A DNA stretch of 29,305 bases from SLRI01 sp964528705 (GTDB lineage Bacteria; Pseudomonadota; Alphaproteobacteria; Geminicoccales; Geminicoccaceae), in NCBI GenBank assembly GCA_964528705.1, contig CAZGUW010000025.1, positions 1 through 29,305 on the forward strand, given 5' to 3'. The translations under genes were made by a program, and so were the position numbers. Shown piece by piece: positions 1 to 8,061 of the stretch. How positions within the stretch are numbered: the first letter of the stretch is position 1; each line of letters starts with the position of its first letter. A model generated the notes under the pieces. The model had not been told where the DNA came from. It saw only the letters and a list, made by a program, of their open reading frames with translations, and searched no databases.

Positions 1-2
1 AG

Positions 3-410
3 GCCGGCGACGCACTCTGGCGCTCGGTGCGCGACGTGCAGCCCTTGGTCGAGCCTGCTGACCATGCGGTCTGGCGGCTCAGCCTGCCGCCGAAGACGGG
101 TGCGGCTGCCGTCGCCGCCATCCGCGAGGGTCTCACCGGCACCGAGATCCGCGTGCTCTACGACTGGTCCGGCGGCCTGGTCTGGCTGGCGGTACCTGAG
201 GCGAGCGACGCCGGCGAGGCCGCCGTTCGCGCCGCGACCGGCCGAGCGAAGGGGCATGCGACGCTGGTCCGGGGCTCCGCCGGGCTGCGCGCCAGGATCG
301 CCGTCTTCGAGCCCGAAACAGCCGCCGTCGCTGCCCTGACGCGGGGCGTGAAGGCGAGCTTCGACCCGCACGGCCTGCTCAATCCCGGCCTCATGCATCA
401 GGGTGGCTGA
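3..410 (+). CDS. glcE: Glycolate oxidase FAD-binding subunit GlcE, C-terminal part
   Basis: Only the last 135 codons are present; the frame is open from base 3 and the gene begins upstream of the window. GlcE is the smaller FAD-domain subunit of membrane-associated glycolate oxidase (GlcDEF), which oxidises glycolate to glyoxylate. The visible part matches the cap/C-terminal region of the family: an LWRSVRDV segment at the start, and the closing FDPHGLLNPG motif seen at the end of FAD-linked GlcD/GlcE proteins. Intact glcF follows about 1 kb downstream on the same strand, supporting the assignment. Oddly, an EamA-type gene on the opposite strand lies between the two. The flavin-binding half cannot be examined here. 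Confidence 0.88.
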   Translation, partial: AGDALWRSVRDVQPLVEPADHAVWRLSLPPKTGAAAVAAIREGLTGTEIRVLYDWSGGLVWLAVPEASDAGEAAVRAATGRAKGHATLVRGSAGLRARIAVFEPETAAVAALTRGVKASFDPHGLLNPGLMHQGG

Positions 411-423
411 GATGCGCCGCCCA

Positions 424-1305
424 CTAGGCGCGTGCCCTGACGGGCGCCTTGCGACCGAGCCAGACGCAGCAGACGGTGAGCAGGGCCGCCAACCAGGTCA
501 CCAGGCCGACGCGTTCGCCCAGCAGCAGCGCGCTGAAGCCGAGCGTGAAATAGACCTGCAGGAGCTGCATCTGCCCGACCCGGGCGATGCCGCCGGCCGC
601 CAGCCCGCCATACCAGAAGAAGAAGCCGATGAACTGCGGGAAGGCCGCCACGAAGCCGAGCGCACCCCAGGCCACGAGGCCGGCCGCCGCCGGATCGGCC
701 GGCCAGAGGAACAGCATCAGCGGCAGCGACACCGGCAGCGCCAAAGCGAGGCTCCAGGAAATGACCTCGAGCGCAGGCATGTGCGCCGTCATGCGGGCAC
801 CCCCGGCATAGCCGATTGCCGCACCGAGCCCCGCCAGCGCCAGATAGAGATCGGCCTGGGAGAATCCGCCCGCCCGGTAGAGCATGAAGGCGAGCACCAC
901 GGCCGTGCCGGCGAGGGCGGCGAGCCAGAAGCGCAAGGACGGCCGCTCGCCGGCGAAGAGCGCGCCCGTGCCTGCCGTCATGAGCGGCAGGAGCGACAAC
1001 ACGACGCCGCCGTGGCTCGCCTCCACCTCGCGCATGGCGAAGGCCGTGAAGAGCGGAAAGCCGATCACCACACCGCCGATCACGAGGCCGAGGTCCCGCC
1101 AGTGCTGCCGTCCCGGCAGCCGCCGGCGGCCAAGGAGCAGGTAGGCGAGCGACAGGAGCCCGGCGAGGGCGGCCCGTCCCGCCGTCACGAACTCCGCCCC
1201 GAGCTCCGGCACGGCGAGCCGGGTGCCCGGCAGGGACAGGCTGAAGATGATCACGCCGACGAGCCCGAGCGCATAGCCGCGCCTGATCGCTCCGGTCTCG
1301 TCCAC
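424..1305 (-). CDS. EamA/DMT-family transporter (drug/metabolite exporter-like)
   Basis: A 293-residue hydrophobic protein with about ten predicted membrane segments in two halves, the usual build of the 10-TM EamA transporters. The C-terminal half has the family's typical GQMQLLQVYFT and LLLGERVG stretch, in which a helix ends in a conserved Glu just before the last two helices. The substrate cannot be predicted; relatives export amino acids or metabolites. The start is GTG at 1305, chosen because GGGGAGG lies just upstream at Shine-Dalgarno distance and the protein then begins just before the first helix. It is antisense to its neighbours glcE and glcF and ends 13 bases from the glcE stop, so it interrupts the glycolate oxidase locus. 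A link to export of glycolate or a related metabolite is possible but unproven. Confidence 0.85.
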   Translation of the reverse strand: MDETGAIRRGYALGLVGVIIFSLSLPGTRLAVPELGAEFVTAGRAALAGLLSLAYLLLGRRRLPGRQHWRDLGLVIGGVVIGFPLFTAFAMREVEASHGGVVLSLLPLMTAGTGALFAGERPSLRFWLAALAGTAVVLAFMLYRAGGFSQADLYLALAGLGAAIGYAGGARMTAHMPALEVISWSLALALPVSLPLMLFLWPADPAAAGLVAWGALGFVAAFPQFIGFFFWYGGLAAGGIARVGQMQLLQVYFTLGFSALLLGERVGLVTWLAALLTVCCVWLGRKAPVRARA

Positions 1306-1394
1306 TGCCGCCTCCCCGCTGCCGGGACACGGCTCTACCTCCCAATTGCCGCCATGGCGAGCCGACAGGCCGCCTCCGGCCGAGAGAACCGCTG

Positions 1395-2684
1395 ATGCAG
1401 ACCCGCTTCACCGAGGCCCAGCTCGCCGATCCCGACACCCGCGAGTCCGAGAAGATCCTGCGGACCTGCGTGCATTGCGGCTTCTGCACCGCCACCTGCC
1501 CGACCTACGTGCTGCTCGGCGACGAGCTCGACAGCCCGCGGGGTCGCATCTACCTGATCAAGAACATGCTGGAGGAAAACCGTCCGGCGGATGCGAAGAC
1601 GGTCAAGCATATCGATCGCTGCCTCTCTTGCCTCTCCTGCATGACCACCTGCCCCTCCGGCGTGCACTACATGCACCTGGTCGACCACGCCCGAAAGCAC
1701 ATCGAGGCAACCTACGAACGCCCGCCTTTCGAGCGCTATCTGCGCGCCGTGCTGGCGACCGTCCTGCCGCGCCCGGGTCTCTTTCGTATGGCCCTGCTGA
1801 ACGCCTGGCTGGCCCGCCCGCTGAAGAGCCTCTTCACCGGCCGGCTGCGCGCCATGCTGGAGCTGGCACCCAAAGGCGGCCCCCGGCCGCCGTCGCCCGT
1901 CGACAAGCATCAGACCTTCGCCGCCCGGGGCACCAGGCGGGCGCGCGTCGCCCTCCTCTCGGGCTGCGCCCAGCAGGTCCTGGCGCCGGAGATCAACGAA
2001 GCCACCATCCGCCTGCTCACCCGCCACGGCGTCGAGGTGGTCGTCGCCAAAGGAGCCGGCTGCTGCGGTGCCCTCACCCACCACATGGGCAAGGAGGCCC
2101 CGGCCCTCGCCTCGGCCCGGGCCAATGTCGACGCGTGGATCGCCGAGCACAGCCGTGAGCCCCTCGATGCCATCATCATCAACGCGTCCGGCTGCGGCAC
2201 CACGGTCAAGGATTACGGCTTCATGCTGCGCGAGGACGCGGCCTATGCCGAAAAGGCCGCCACCATCGCCGCCCTCACCAAGGACGTCAGCGAGTTCCTT
2301 CACGGCCTTGGCCTGCAGCCGGCCGTGGCCGACACGGACCTCGTCGTCGCCTACCACAACGCCTGCTCGATGCAGCACGGCCAGCAGCTCAGGACCGAGG
2401 CCAAGTCGCTCCTCACCCAGGCCGGCTTCACCGTGAAGGAGCCTGCCGAGAGCCACATCTGCTGCGGCTCCGCCGGTGTCTACAACCTGATGCAGCCCGA
2501 GATCGCGGGCCAGCTCAGGACCCGCAAGGTCAGGCAGCTCGAGCGCACCCGCCCCGACGTGATCGCCAGCGGCAATATCGGCTGCCTCACCCAGATCGGC
2601 TCCGGCACCGGCATCCCCGTCTGCCACACGGTCGAGCTCCTGGACTGGGCGACCGGCGGGCCGAAGCCGGCGGTCTTGGGGTGA
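1395..2684 (+). CDS. glcF: Glycolate oxidase iron-sulfur subunit GlcF
   Basis: A 429-residue protein of normal GlcF length. It carries electrons from the GlcD/GlcE flavoproteins to the membrane quinone pool. Two 4Fe-4S ferredoxin motifs are visible: CVHCGFCTATCPT near residues 25-37 and CLSCLSCMTTCPS near residues 76-88. Two CCG (cysteine-rich) domains follow, with the CCG motifs in GAGCCGALTHH (about residue 220) and HICCGSAG (about residue 355); these domains bind further Fe-S or act as heterodisulfide-reductase-like modules. The ATG follows a GAGAGAA ribosome-binding-like stretch. The gene is separated from glcE by an opposite-strand gene, so it probably needs either read-through or a promoter within 1306-1394. 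It ends 4 bases before the convergent hepT stop. Confidence 0.95.
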   Translation: MQTRFTEAQLADPDTRESEKILRTCVHCGFCTATCPTYVLLGDELDSPRGRIYLIKNMLEENRPADAKTVKHIDRCLSCLSCMTTCPSGVHYMHLVDHARKHIEATYERPPFERYLRAVLATVLPRPGLFRMALLNAWLARPLKSLFTGRLRAMLELAPKGGPRPPSPVDKHQTFAARGTRRARVALLSGCAQQVLAPEINEATIRLLTRHGVEVVVAKGAGCCGALTHHMGKEAPALASARANVDAWIAEHSREPLDAIIINASGCGTTVKDYGFMLREDAAYAEKAATIAALTKDVSEFLHGLGLQPAVADTDLVVAYHNACSMQHGQQLRTEAKSLLTQAGFTVKEPAESHICCGSAGVYNLMQPEIAGQLRTRKVRQLERTRPDVIASGNIGCLTQIGSGTGIPVCHTVELLDWATGGPKPAVLG

Positions 2685-2688
2685 CAGC

Positions 2689-3042
2689 TCAGCTCTCGGC
2701 GTCAAGTCTCGCCAACAACTGCCGCAGCGGTGCCGCGAGCAGCGGAACGTCCTCGCTGGCGGCAACGAAAACGGTAGCCAGATCGGCCCCGAAATAATTG
2801 TGGATGAGCTTGTTGCGCATCCCGACGATGCGCCGCCAGGGGACATCGGGACAGGTCAACCGCACCTCGTCGGGAACATTCCTGGCAGCCTCACCCAGCA
2901 CTTCGAGGTCGCGGATAACTGCCTTGTGCAACAGTCGATTCGCAACGAAAGCATCGAGATCGGCGCCAGCGATGGCGACTGATATGTCCTCGATGGCCTG
3001 AAGCATGTCGTCGATATACAGACCGATGTCCCGTCGGCTCAC
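2689..3042 (-). CDS. hepT: HEPN-family (DUF86) HepT-like toxin
   Basis: A 117-residue all-helical HEPN/DUF86 protein. The HEPN ribonuclease motif RX4HXY is intact: R76, H81 and Y83 in RNKLIHNY. In characterised HepT proteins this motif cuts RNA, and the Tyr is the residue AMPylated by the partner MntA to switch the toxin off (established for the Shewanella and Aphanizomenon pairs). The GTG start overlaps the stop of the upstream nucleotidyltransferase by four bases (GTGA), showing translational coupling. The partner is encoded first here. It is called a toxin from family knowledge and gene pairing; activity is not proven. Confidence 0.88.
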   Translation of the reverse strand: MSRRDIGLYIDDMLQAIEDISVAIAGADLDAFVANRLLHKAVIRDLEVLGEAARNVPDEVRLTCPDVPWRRIVGMRNKLIHNYFGADLATVFVAASEDVPLLAAPLRQLLARLDAES

Positions 3043-3344
3043 GTCGGCAACAGCTCCCGCAGCACGCGCTCGCTCATGCGCGGCTTCAGGGCTCCCGGCG
3101 TCGCCAGATCGACGCGAACGTCAAGCAGGATTGCCAGCTCATCCTCAAGTCTCGACAACTCGAAGAATCCTACGGGCTTCTCGAACTCCACCAGGAGATC
3201 GACGTCGCTCTCCGGCGTCTGCTCGCCGCGGGCCCAGGAGCCGAAGACACCGAGCGTGCGGATGGGGTACCGGTCGCGCAGGCCGGGCAGGGCCGCGGCC
3301 AGGCGCGAGCGAAGCTCTGCGGTATTCTTCGGCCGATCCGTCAT
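3039..3344 (-). CDS. mntA: Minimal nucleotidyltransferase, MntA-like antitoxin
   Basis: A 101-residue MNT-type nucleotidyltransferase with the signature GSX10DXD: G35-S36 followed by D47 and D49 in SDVDLLVEF. These Asp residues bind the metal-nucleotide in the Pol-beta superfamily. In MntA/HepT systems this enzyme transfers AMP onto the toxin. An open frame runs much further upstream on this strand, but that part only mirrors the permease gene. The ATG at 3344 fits the domain start and follows a purine-rich GAGAGGGGCGGG. The stop overlaps hepT by four bases. A candidate extended -10 element lies about 40 bases upstream, so the pair probably has its own promoter rather than relying on the transporter operon. 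Confidence 0.87.
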   Translation of the reverse strand: MTDRPKNTAELRSRLAAALPGLRDRYPIRTLGVFGSWARGEQTPESDVDLLVEFEKPVGFFELSRLEDELAILLDVRVDLATPGALKPRMSERVLRELLPT

Positions 3345-3381
3345 ACGTACCCGCCCCTCTCGCCTGTCGCGGCCCCACCTG

Positions 3382-3390
3382 ATCCTATCA
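3382..3390 (-). promoter_or_regulatory. Candidate extended -10 promoter of the mntA-hepT pair
   Basis: Read on the minus strand, this is TGATAGGAT, a TGn-TANNAT extended -10 element with TAGGAT as the hexamer. It lies 38 bases upstream of the mntA ATG, leaving a leader of about 30 nucleotides with a ribosome-binding-like stretch. No good -35 is visible, which is tolerated in extended -10 promoters. This is a prediction by eye only. Confidence 0.35.
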
Positions 3391-3430
3391 CAAGTCGGCC
3401 GTCTCCGCCGCCTGAACGCTGGTCCATCGC

Positions 3431-4315
3431 CTACCGCCCCGTCCGCTTCTCCAGCCGCGCGAAGAGCAGCGAGAGGGGCCAGCAGATCATGAAGTAGAGG
3501 GCGCCGATGGTCAGCCAGATCTCGAAGGTGCGCTGCGTCGTCACCACGGTCTGGCTGGCCATGAAGGTCAGCTCCTGGACGGCGATGAGCGAGACGATCG
3601 AGCTGTCCTTGACGAGGCTGATGAACTGGTTGGCCAAGGGCGGGGCCGTGGCGCGGATCGCCTGGGGCAGGATGACGTCGCGCATCCGGGCGAAGCGCGA
3701 GAGGCCGAGGCTCGCCGCGGCCTCCCACTGGCCCCGCGGGATCGACTGGATGCCGCTGCGGATGATCTCGGCGACATAGGCGCCCTCGAACATGGCGAGG
3801 CAGATGACCGCGGCGACGAAGGCGTCGATCCGCCGCCGGTCGCCGAAGAGGAACTCGAACCACCAGCGCTCGTCCACCGGCAGGTTGCGGGCGTAGTTGC
3901 CGATGCCGATGAGCGGCATGACCTGCGAGCTGATGAAGAAGTAGAAGATGAAGATGAAGATCAGCGGCGGAACGTTGCGCACCACCTCCACGTAGCCCCG
4001 CCCTACGAGGCGGAAGAAGAGCCCGCTGGCGACCCGGCAGAGGCCGATCAGGACGCCAATCAGCGCCGCGCCGATGCCGGCATAGAAAGTGAGCCGGAGC
4101 GTGGTGAAGAGGCCCTCGGCCAGGAAGTTCGGCACGAGCCCGCCGGTCTCTGGATCGGTCCGCACGAACAGGCTCGGCAGGATGCCCCAGTTCCAGTTGT
4201 AGACGAGCGTCGTGTTGGCGAGCCAGACGATCCAGCCCACGAGCCCGGCCAGGACCGCCAGCACGACGACATCGACGAGGCCGAAGCGCAGCGGCCGCTC
4301 GTCACCCGGCCACAT
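3431..4315 (-). CDS. Polar amino-acid ABC transporter permease (His/Glu/Gln type), second
   Basis: A 294-residue inner-membrane permease of the HisM/GlnP family. It has an N-terminal helix, a periplasmic insert with an YNWNWG motif typical of the general amino-acid subgroup, and then the binding-protein-dependent transport core. The EAA loop that contacts the ATPase is clear: EAAASLGLSRFARMRDVILP, with the following hydrophobic NQFISLVKDSS segment. The sister permease at 5283-6155 shares the same motifs, so the two would form a heterodimer. It is the last gene of the leftward set permease, binding protein, permease. No ATPase gene is present, so an ATP-binding subunit encoded elsewhere is implied. 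Confidence 0.92.
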   Translation of the reverse strand: MWPGDERPLRFGLVDVVVLAVLAGLVGWIVWLANTTLVYNWNWGILPSLFVRTDPETGGLVPNFLAEGLFTTLRLTFYAGIGAALIGVLIGLCRVASGLFFRLVGRGYVEVVRNVPPLIFIFIFYFFISSQVMPLIGIGNYARNLPVDERWWFEFLFGDRRRIDAFVAAVICLAMFEGAYVAEIIRSGIQSIPRGQWEAAASLGLSRFARMRDVILPQAIRATAPPLANQFISLVKDSSIVSLIAVQELTFMASQTVVTTQRTFEIWLTIGALYFMICWPLSLLFARLEKRTGR

Positions 4316-4377
4316 GCTGCCTCAGCCAATGGAACGCCGGCCGGCGGCCGCCCTGAGGGGCGACCGCCGCGCCCGGC

Positions 4378-5226
4378 CTATTGCGGCAGCTGATCGGCCC
4401 AGTCCTGCGTGCGGAACCAGTAATTGTGGCGCTCCTCGAGAAAGCCGTTGCGCCAGTTCACGGCGATCCAGTTGTTGAAGTAGTTCAGCGCGTCCGGGTC
4501 GCCCTTGCGCATGGCGAAGGCCTCGGCGGTCACGCTGAAGAGGTCGTCGATGGGGATGTAGAGCTGGTCCGGGTACTCGGCGGCGTAGGCGCTGGGCGAG
4601 GGCTCGGAGGCGATCGTCGCGTCCGCATTGCCGTTGAGCACCTCCTGGACCGCGGCGCCGTCCTCGTCGAACTGCAGCAGCCGCGCCTCGGGCAGGGCGG
4701 TCTGGGCGAAGGTCACGGGCGTGGCGCCGCGGCGCAGTGCTATCGTGAAGTCCGGCCGGTTCATGTCCTCGAGGCTCGAGATCGAGCCCTCGTGCTCGCG
4801 GCTCACCACGACCCTGAGGCCCGAGAAGGCATATGGCTCGGAGAAGTTGACCGTCAGGTTGCGCTGCGGCGTGACGCTCATGCCGGAGATGATGACATCG
4901 AACGTGCCGGAGATGAGCGCCGGGATGATGCCGTCCCAGGCGGTCGGCACGAACTCGACCTCCACGCCCATGTCCTCGGCCAGCTTCTTCGCCACATCGA
5001 TCTCGTAGCCGATGAGCTCGCCGTTCTTGTCGAGCATCGCCCAGGGCACGAAGGTCGAGAGCCCGACGATCAGGCTGCCGCGCTGCTTGATCTGCTCGAT
5101 CACGCTGTCGCCGGCCACCGCCTGGCGCGTGTCCTGCGCCTGGGCCATTCCCCCGGCGAGGCCGCCCGCAAATCCGACGAGCAGGGCCGCCGCCAGGGCG
5201 GTCCGTCGATTGATCAGGTGCTTCAC
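4378..5226 (-). CDS. Periplasmic amino-acid-binding protein (SBP family 3)
   Basis: A 282-residue secreted binding protein. The GTG start at 5226 is chosen because AGCGGAGGAAAG precedes it at ideal distance. The product then starts with a twin-Arg-free signal peptide (K-x-INRRTALAAALLVG) with likely cleavage after AQA near residue 30. The mature part has family 3 hallmarks: IKQRGSLIVGLS at the N-terminus, GYEIDVAKKLAEDMG, WDGIIPALISGTFDVIISGMS, and a late KGDPDALNYFNNWI segment. It delivers a polar or charged amino acid to the two permeases on either side. A much longer frame upstream overlaps the permease gene and is not used. Ligand specificity cannot be read from sequence alone. Confidence 0.92.
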   Translation of the reverse strand: MKHLINRRTALAAALLVGFAGGLAGGMAQAQDTRQAVAGDSVIEQIKQRGSLIVGLSTFVPWAMLDKNGELIGYEIDVAKKLAEDMGVEVEFVPTAWDGIIPALISGTFDVIISGMSVTPQRNLTVNFSEPYAFSGLRVVVSREHEGSISSLEDMNRPDFTIALRRGATPVTFAQTALPEARLLQFDEDGAAVQEVLNGNADATIASEPSPSAYAAEYPDQLYIPIDDLFSVTAEAFAMRKGDPDALNYFNNWIAVNWRNGFLEERHNYWFRTQDWADQLPQ

Positions 5227-5282
5227 GGCTTTCCTCCGCTGTTCTTGCGTCAGTGATGCGTCCTCGCGAGGCTCCGAGCGCC

Positions 5283-6155
5283 TCACGACGTGACCTCGAA
5301 CCGCCGCTCGAGCCAGGCCGCGAGCAGCGAGAGCGTGACCGTGATGGAGAGATAGAGTCCGGCCACGGTCAGCCAGATCTCGAAGCTCATATAGGTGTCG
5401 GAGATGATGTTGCGGCCTTCCGTCGTCAGCTCGAAGACGGCGATCACGCTGACGATCGAGCTGTGCTTGACGAGCGAGACGGCGAGCCCGGTCAAAGGCG
5501 GCAGGACGAAGCGCACGGCCTGCGGCAGGACGATGTCGCGATAGGCCTGCCAGCGCTCGAGCCCGAGGCTCGCCGCCGCCTCCCACTGGCCGCGCGGCAC
5601 TGCCATGATGCCGGCCCGGAAGATCTCGGCGGCGAAGGCCGCCTCGAACACGGTCAGGCAGAAGATCGCCGTCCAGTAGCGGTCCATGGCGACGATCGGC
5701 GCCAGCACGAAATAGAAGATGTAGAGCTGCACCAGGAGCGGCGTGTTGCGGATCAGCTCGGTGTAGCCCACTGCCACCGCACGGCCGACCGGCGAGCGGG
5801 AGAGCCTGAGCACCGCGACGACGAGCCCGAGGAGCACGGTCAGCACGAAGGCGATCGCCGAGAGCCGGACGGTCTCGACGAAGCCATAGGCCAGAGGCCC
5901 CCAGACCAGCCGCTCGTCGACCACGCGCGCGAAGTAGTCCGGCACGCGGTACCACTGCCAATTGTATCCCATATTGGCCGCACCCCGGGCGGTGAGCCAG
6001 ATCAGGGCAGCGCAGAGCAGAGCGAACTGCAGCGTCGCGAGGACCGACGACCGGGCCGGCCGGGACCAGAGCGCCGACCGGCCGGGCTCACGTCCGGCCG
6101 AGCCCATGGAATCCAGACGTACAGCGCTGATGCGGCCGCTCCTCGCCAGGGTCAC
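5283..6155 (-). CDS. Polar amino-acid ABC transporter permease, first
   Basis: A 290-residue HisM/GlnP-type permease and the first gene of the leftward transporter operon. It has an N-terminal membrane segment, the YNWQWYRVP periplasmic motif, and an EAA loop (EAAASLGLERWQAYRDIVLP) for docking the ATPase. The substrate-channel helix SLVKHSSIVSVIAVFELT is well conserved. The start is uncertain. GTG at 6155 gives the longest product, but it has no clear ribosome-binding site and adds a charged, Pro/Gly-rich leader. ATG at 6107 would give 274 residues and is equally plausible. The gene diverges from the UPF0126 gene at 6330, leaving about 170 bases for promoters. Confidence 0.9.
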   Translation of the reverse strand: MTLARSGRISAVRLDSMGSAGREPGRSALWSRPARSSVLATLQFALLCAALIWLTARGAANMGYNWQWYRVPDYFARVVDERLVWGPLAYGFVETVRLSAIAFVLTVLLGLVVAVLRLSRSPVGRAVAVGYTELIRNTPLLVQLYIFYFVLAPIVAMDRYWTAIFCLTVFEAAFAAEIFRAGIMAVPRGQWEAAASLGLERWQAYRDIVLPQAVRFVLPPLTGLAVSLVKHSSIVSVIAVFELTTEGRNIISDTYMSFEIWLTVAGLYLSITVTLSLLAAWLERRFEVTS

Positions 6156-6329
6156 GAAGGTCGGGGCAGCACGCTGGCGGCACCCTTCCCGTGCACGGCA
6201 CGATGCTGCGCGGCGTCAGCCTTGTCAAACGACGGTCCGGGTCAAACGCCCGGCTGGCGCCGGGCCGCCGGGCGTGCGATCCGCTGGCGGGGGCCCCGTG
6301 GCCCCTCGCACCGACCTCGGGAGACGACC

Positions 6330-6965
6330 ATGCTGCTGCTGCCGTTCTGGCTCGACGCCGCCGGCGTCTTCGTCTTTGCCGTCAGCGGGGCGCTCACCGC
6401 GTCGCGGAAGGAGCTGGACATCCTGGGCTTCGTCTTCATCGGCTCCGTCACCGGCATCGGCGGCGGCACGGTGCGCGATCTCCTGCTCGGCCGCATTCCG
6501 GTCTTCTGGGTCGGCCAGCCGGACTATCTCCTCGTCACCGTCGCGGCCGCGGTGCTCGTCTACTTCACCGCCCACCTCGTCGAGCGGCGCTACACGCTCC
6601 TGCTCTGGGCCGACGCGCTCGGCCTCGCCCTCTTCTGCGTGCTCGGTGCCCGCATCGCCCTGCTCGCCGGCGCAGGCCCGCTCGTCGCCATCGTCATGGG
6701 CGTGATGACGGCCGCCATGGGCGGGCTGATCCGCGACGTGGTCTGCGGCGAGCGGCCACTGATCCTCGCCCGGGAGATCTATGTCACCGCCGCCGTCGCC
6801 GGGGCCGGGGTGACGGTGCTGCTCCTCGCCCTCGGTGCGACGGGGCTCCTCGCCGAGGCGCTCGGCATAGCCACCGCCTTCGCCATTCGCGGTGCGGCGA
6901 TCCGCTGGGGCCTGGAGCTGCCGACCTACCGCTCGCGGCCGGGCCGCGACTACACGCAGCGCTAG
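6330..6965 (+). CDS. UPF0126 / TRIC-type membrane protein (YicG-like)
   Basis: A 211-residue membrane protein with about seven hydrophobic segments. It is built from two tandem UPF0126 repeats, each with the conserved glycine and Arg-Asp signature: GIGGGTVRDLLLGR near residue 48 and AMGGLIRDVVCGE near residue 130. Bacterial members of this family resemble eukaryotic TRIC cation channels in structure. YicG-type proteins have been tied to small-molecule (for example glycine) uptake in some bacteria, so the exact cargo is open. The ATG at 6330 gives a normal family N-terminus right at the first helix; an open frame upstream is rejected as non-homologous. The gene stands alone, divergent from the amino-acid importer. 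Confidence 0.9.
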   Translation: MLLLPFWLDAAGVFVFAVSGALTASRKELDILGFVFIGSVTGIGGGTVRDLLLGRIPVFWVGQPDYLLVTVAAAVLVYFTAHLVERRYTLLLWADALGLALFCVLGARIALLAGAGPLVAIVMGVMTAAMGGLIRDVVCGERPLILAREIYVTAAVAGAGVTVLLLALGATGLLAEALGIATAFAIRGAAIRWGLELPTYRSRPGRDYTQR

Positions 6966-6978
6966 CGGAGCCCTCCCC

Positions 6979-7923
6979 TCAGCCGTTGAAGGCGAGATCC
7001 AGGACGACCGGACAATGGCTGCTGGCCGCGGGCTCGAGCCAGCCGACCCGCGGGAAGCGCGGGCCGTCGTAGCGCTCGGCGCACCAGGCGAGGCCGCCCC
7101 GCACCAGCCAGGGCACGGCATCACGGTTGCGACGGGCGAGCGCCGGCGAGAGCAGCAGGTGATCGTGATGGCCGTAGGTGCCGGTCGCGGCCAGATGCCA
7201 GGTCCAGCGCTCCGCCGGCACCGGGATGCCGCGGGCCAGGAGATCGACGGCGAAGCCGTCCGCGACGAGCGGGGCGAGGCCGCTGTTGGGCACGGGGCGC
7301 CCGCCATCGTCGAAGAGCGCGTCGCCCAGGCTGCCGAGCACCACCCATTCCGCCTGCGCCGGATCGGGCCAGCGCCGCTCGATGATCCAGCGCAGCGCCG
7401 CCGCCTCGGCGAGGCGCCGCTCGCGGGGCCCCTCGCCGGTATCGAGCGGCCCGACGCCGTCCGGTTCGGTGGCGGCGGGGGCGGGATCGCCGAAATGGCA
7501 GACGAAGAGGGCGAGGCGCCGCCGCTGCAGCTCGGTCTCGATCTCGAGGCAGTCGCGGGTGAAGACGGGTGCCTCCGGCGGCATGCCACGGGGCGGCGTG
7601 CGGCCGATCTCGGTGAAGCTGAGGCTGGCGTGGCTGCGCGCATGAACGATGGGCAGGCGGCCGAGCACGGCCGGATGGCCGGCCCGGGGGTCATTGCCCT
7701 CGATGAGCAGCGCACGGCGATAGTCGAGGCCACCGGCGCGGGCGAGCTCGCCCAGGCGGAAGCGCTCGAGCGCCGCCGCACTGGTGACGCCCTGCAGGGC
7801 GACGAGATCCGCGTCCGCAGCCCTGAGAGCCAGCGCCTGCAGCACCCGCCGCTCGGCCATCAACGGGCCGCCGGGCGCCCCGAGCCGCTCCGTCGCGAAG
7901 CTCGCGAGCCGAAAGCCGGGCAT
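6979..7923 (-). CDS. Endonuclease/exonuclease/phosphatase-fold protein, probably catalytically degenerate
   Basis: A 314-residue protein recognisable as the EEP (DNase I/exonuclease III-like) fold by its order of motifs: FRLASFATERL at the start, DLVALQGV, RDCLEIETELQRRRLALFVCHF, WVVLGSLGD, ERWTWHL, HHDHLLLSP and SSHCPVVLDL. Compared with the family pattern (N, LQE, GDxN, SDH), several catalytic or metal-binding positions are changed: A10 for Asn, G45 for Glu, S198/G200 in GDxN, and S302 for Asp. H143, D254 and H303 remain. The ATG at 7923 is preferred over 7953 because GGGGGAGAGG precedes it. There is no signal peptide. The fold is reasonably certain; enzymatic activity is doubtful. Confidence 0.75.
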   Translation of the reverse strand: MPGFRLASFATERLGAPGGPLMAERRVLQALALRAADADLVALQGVTSAAALERFRLGELARAGGLDYRRALLIEGNDPRAGHPAVLGRLPIVHARSHASLSFTEIGRTPPRGMPPEAPVFTRDCLEIETELQRRRLALFVCHFGDPAPAATEPDGVGPLDTGEGPRERRLAEAAALRWIIERRWPDPAQAEWVVLGSLGDALFDDGGRPVPNSGLAPLVADGFAVDLLARGIPVPAERWTWHLAATGTYGHHDHLLLSPALARRNRDAVPWLVRGGLAWCAERYDGPRFPRVGWLEPAASSHCPVVLDLAFNG

Positions 7924-8061
7924 CGCGCCTCTCCCCCATGCCGTGCCTGCCATGCGTGGGAAACGAGGCTAGCGGGGCTTGGTTGCCATCGACTTAGCGC
8001 CCGCGGAAAAACCTTCAGGGCGCGTGAAGAAAAGGCAGCCAGCGCCTACCGGAGGATGCCC

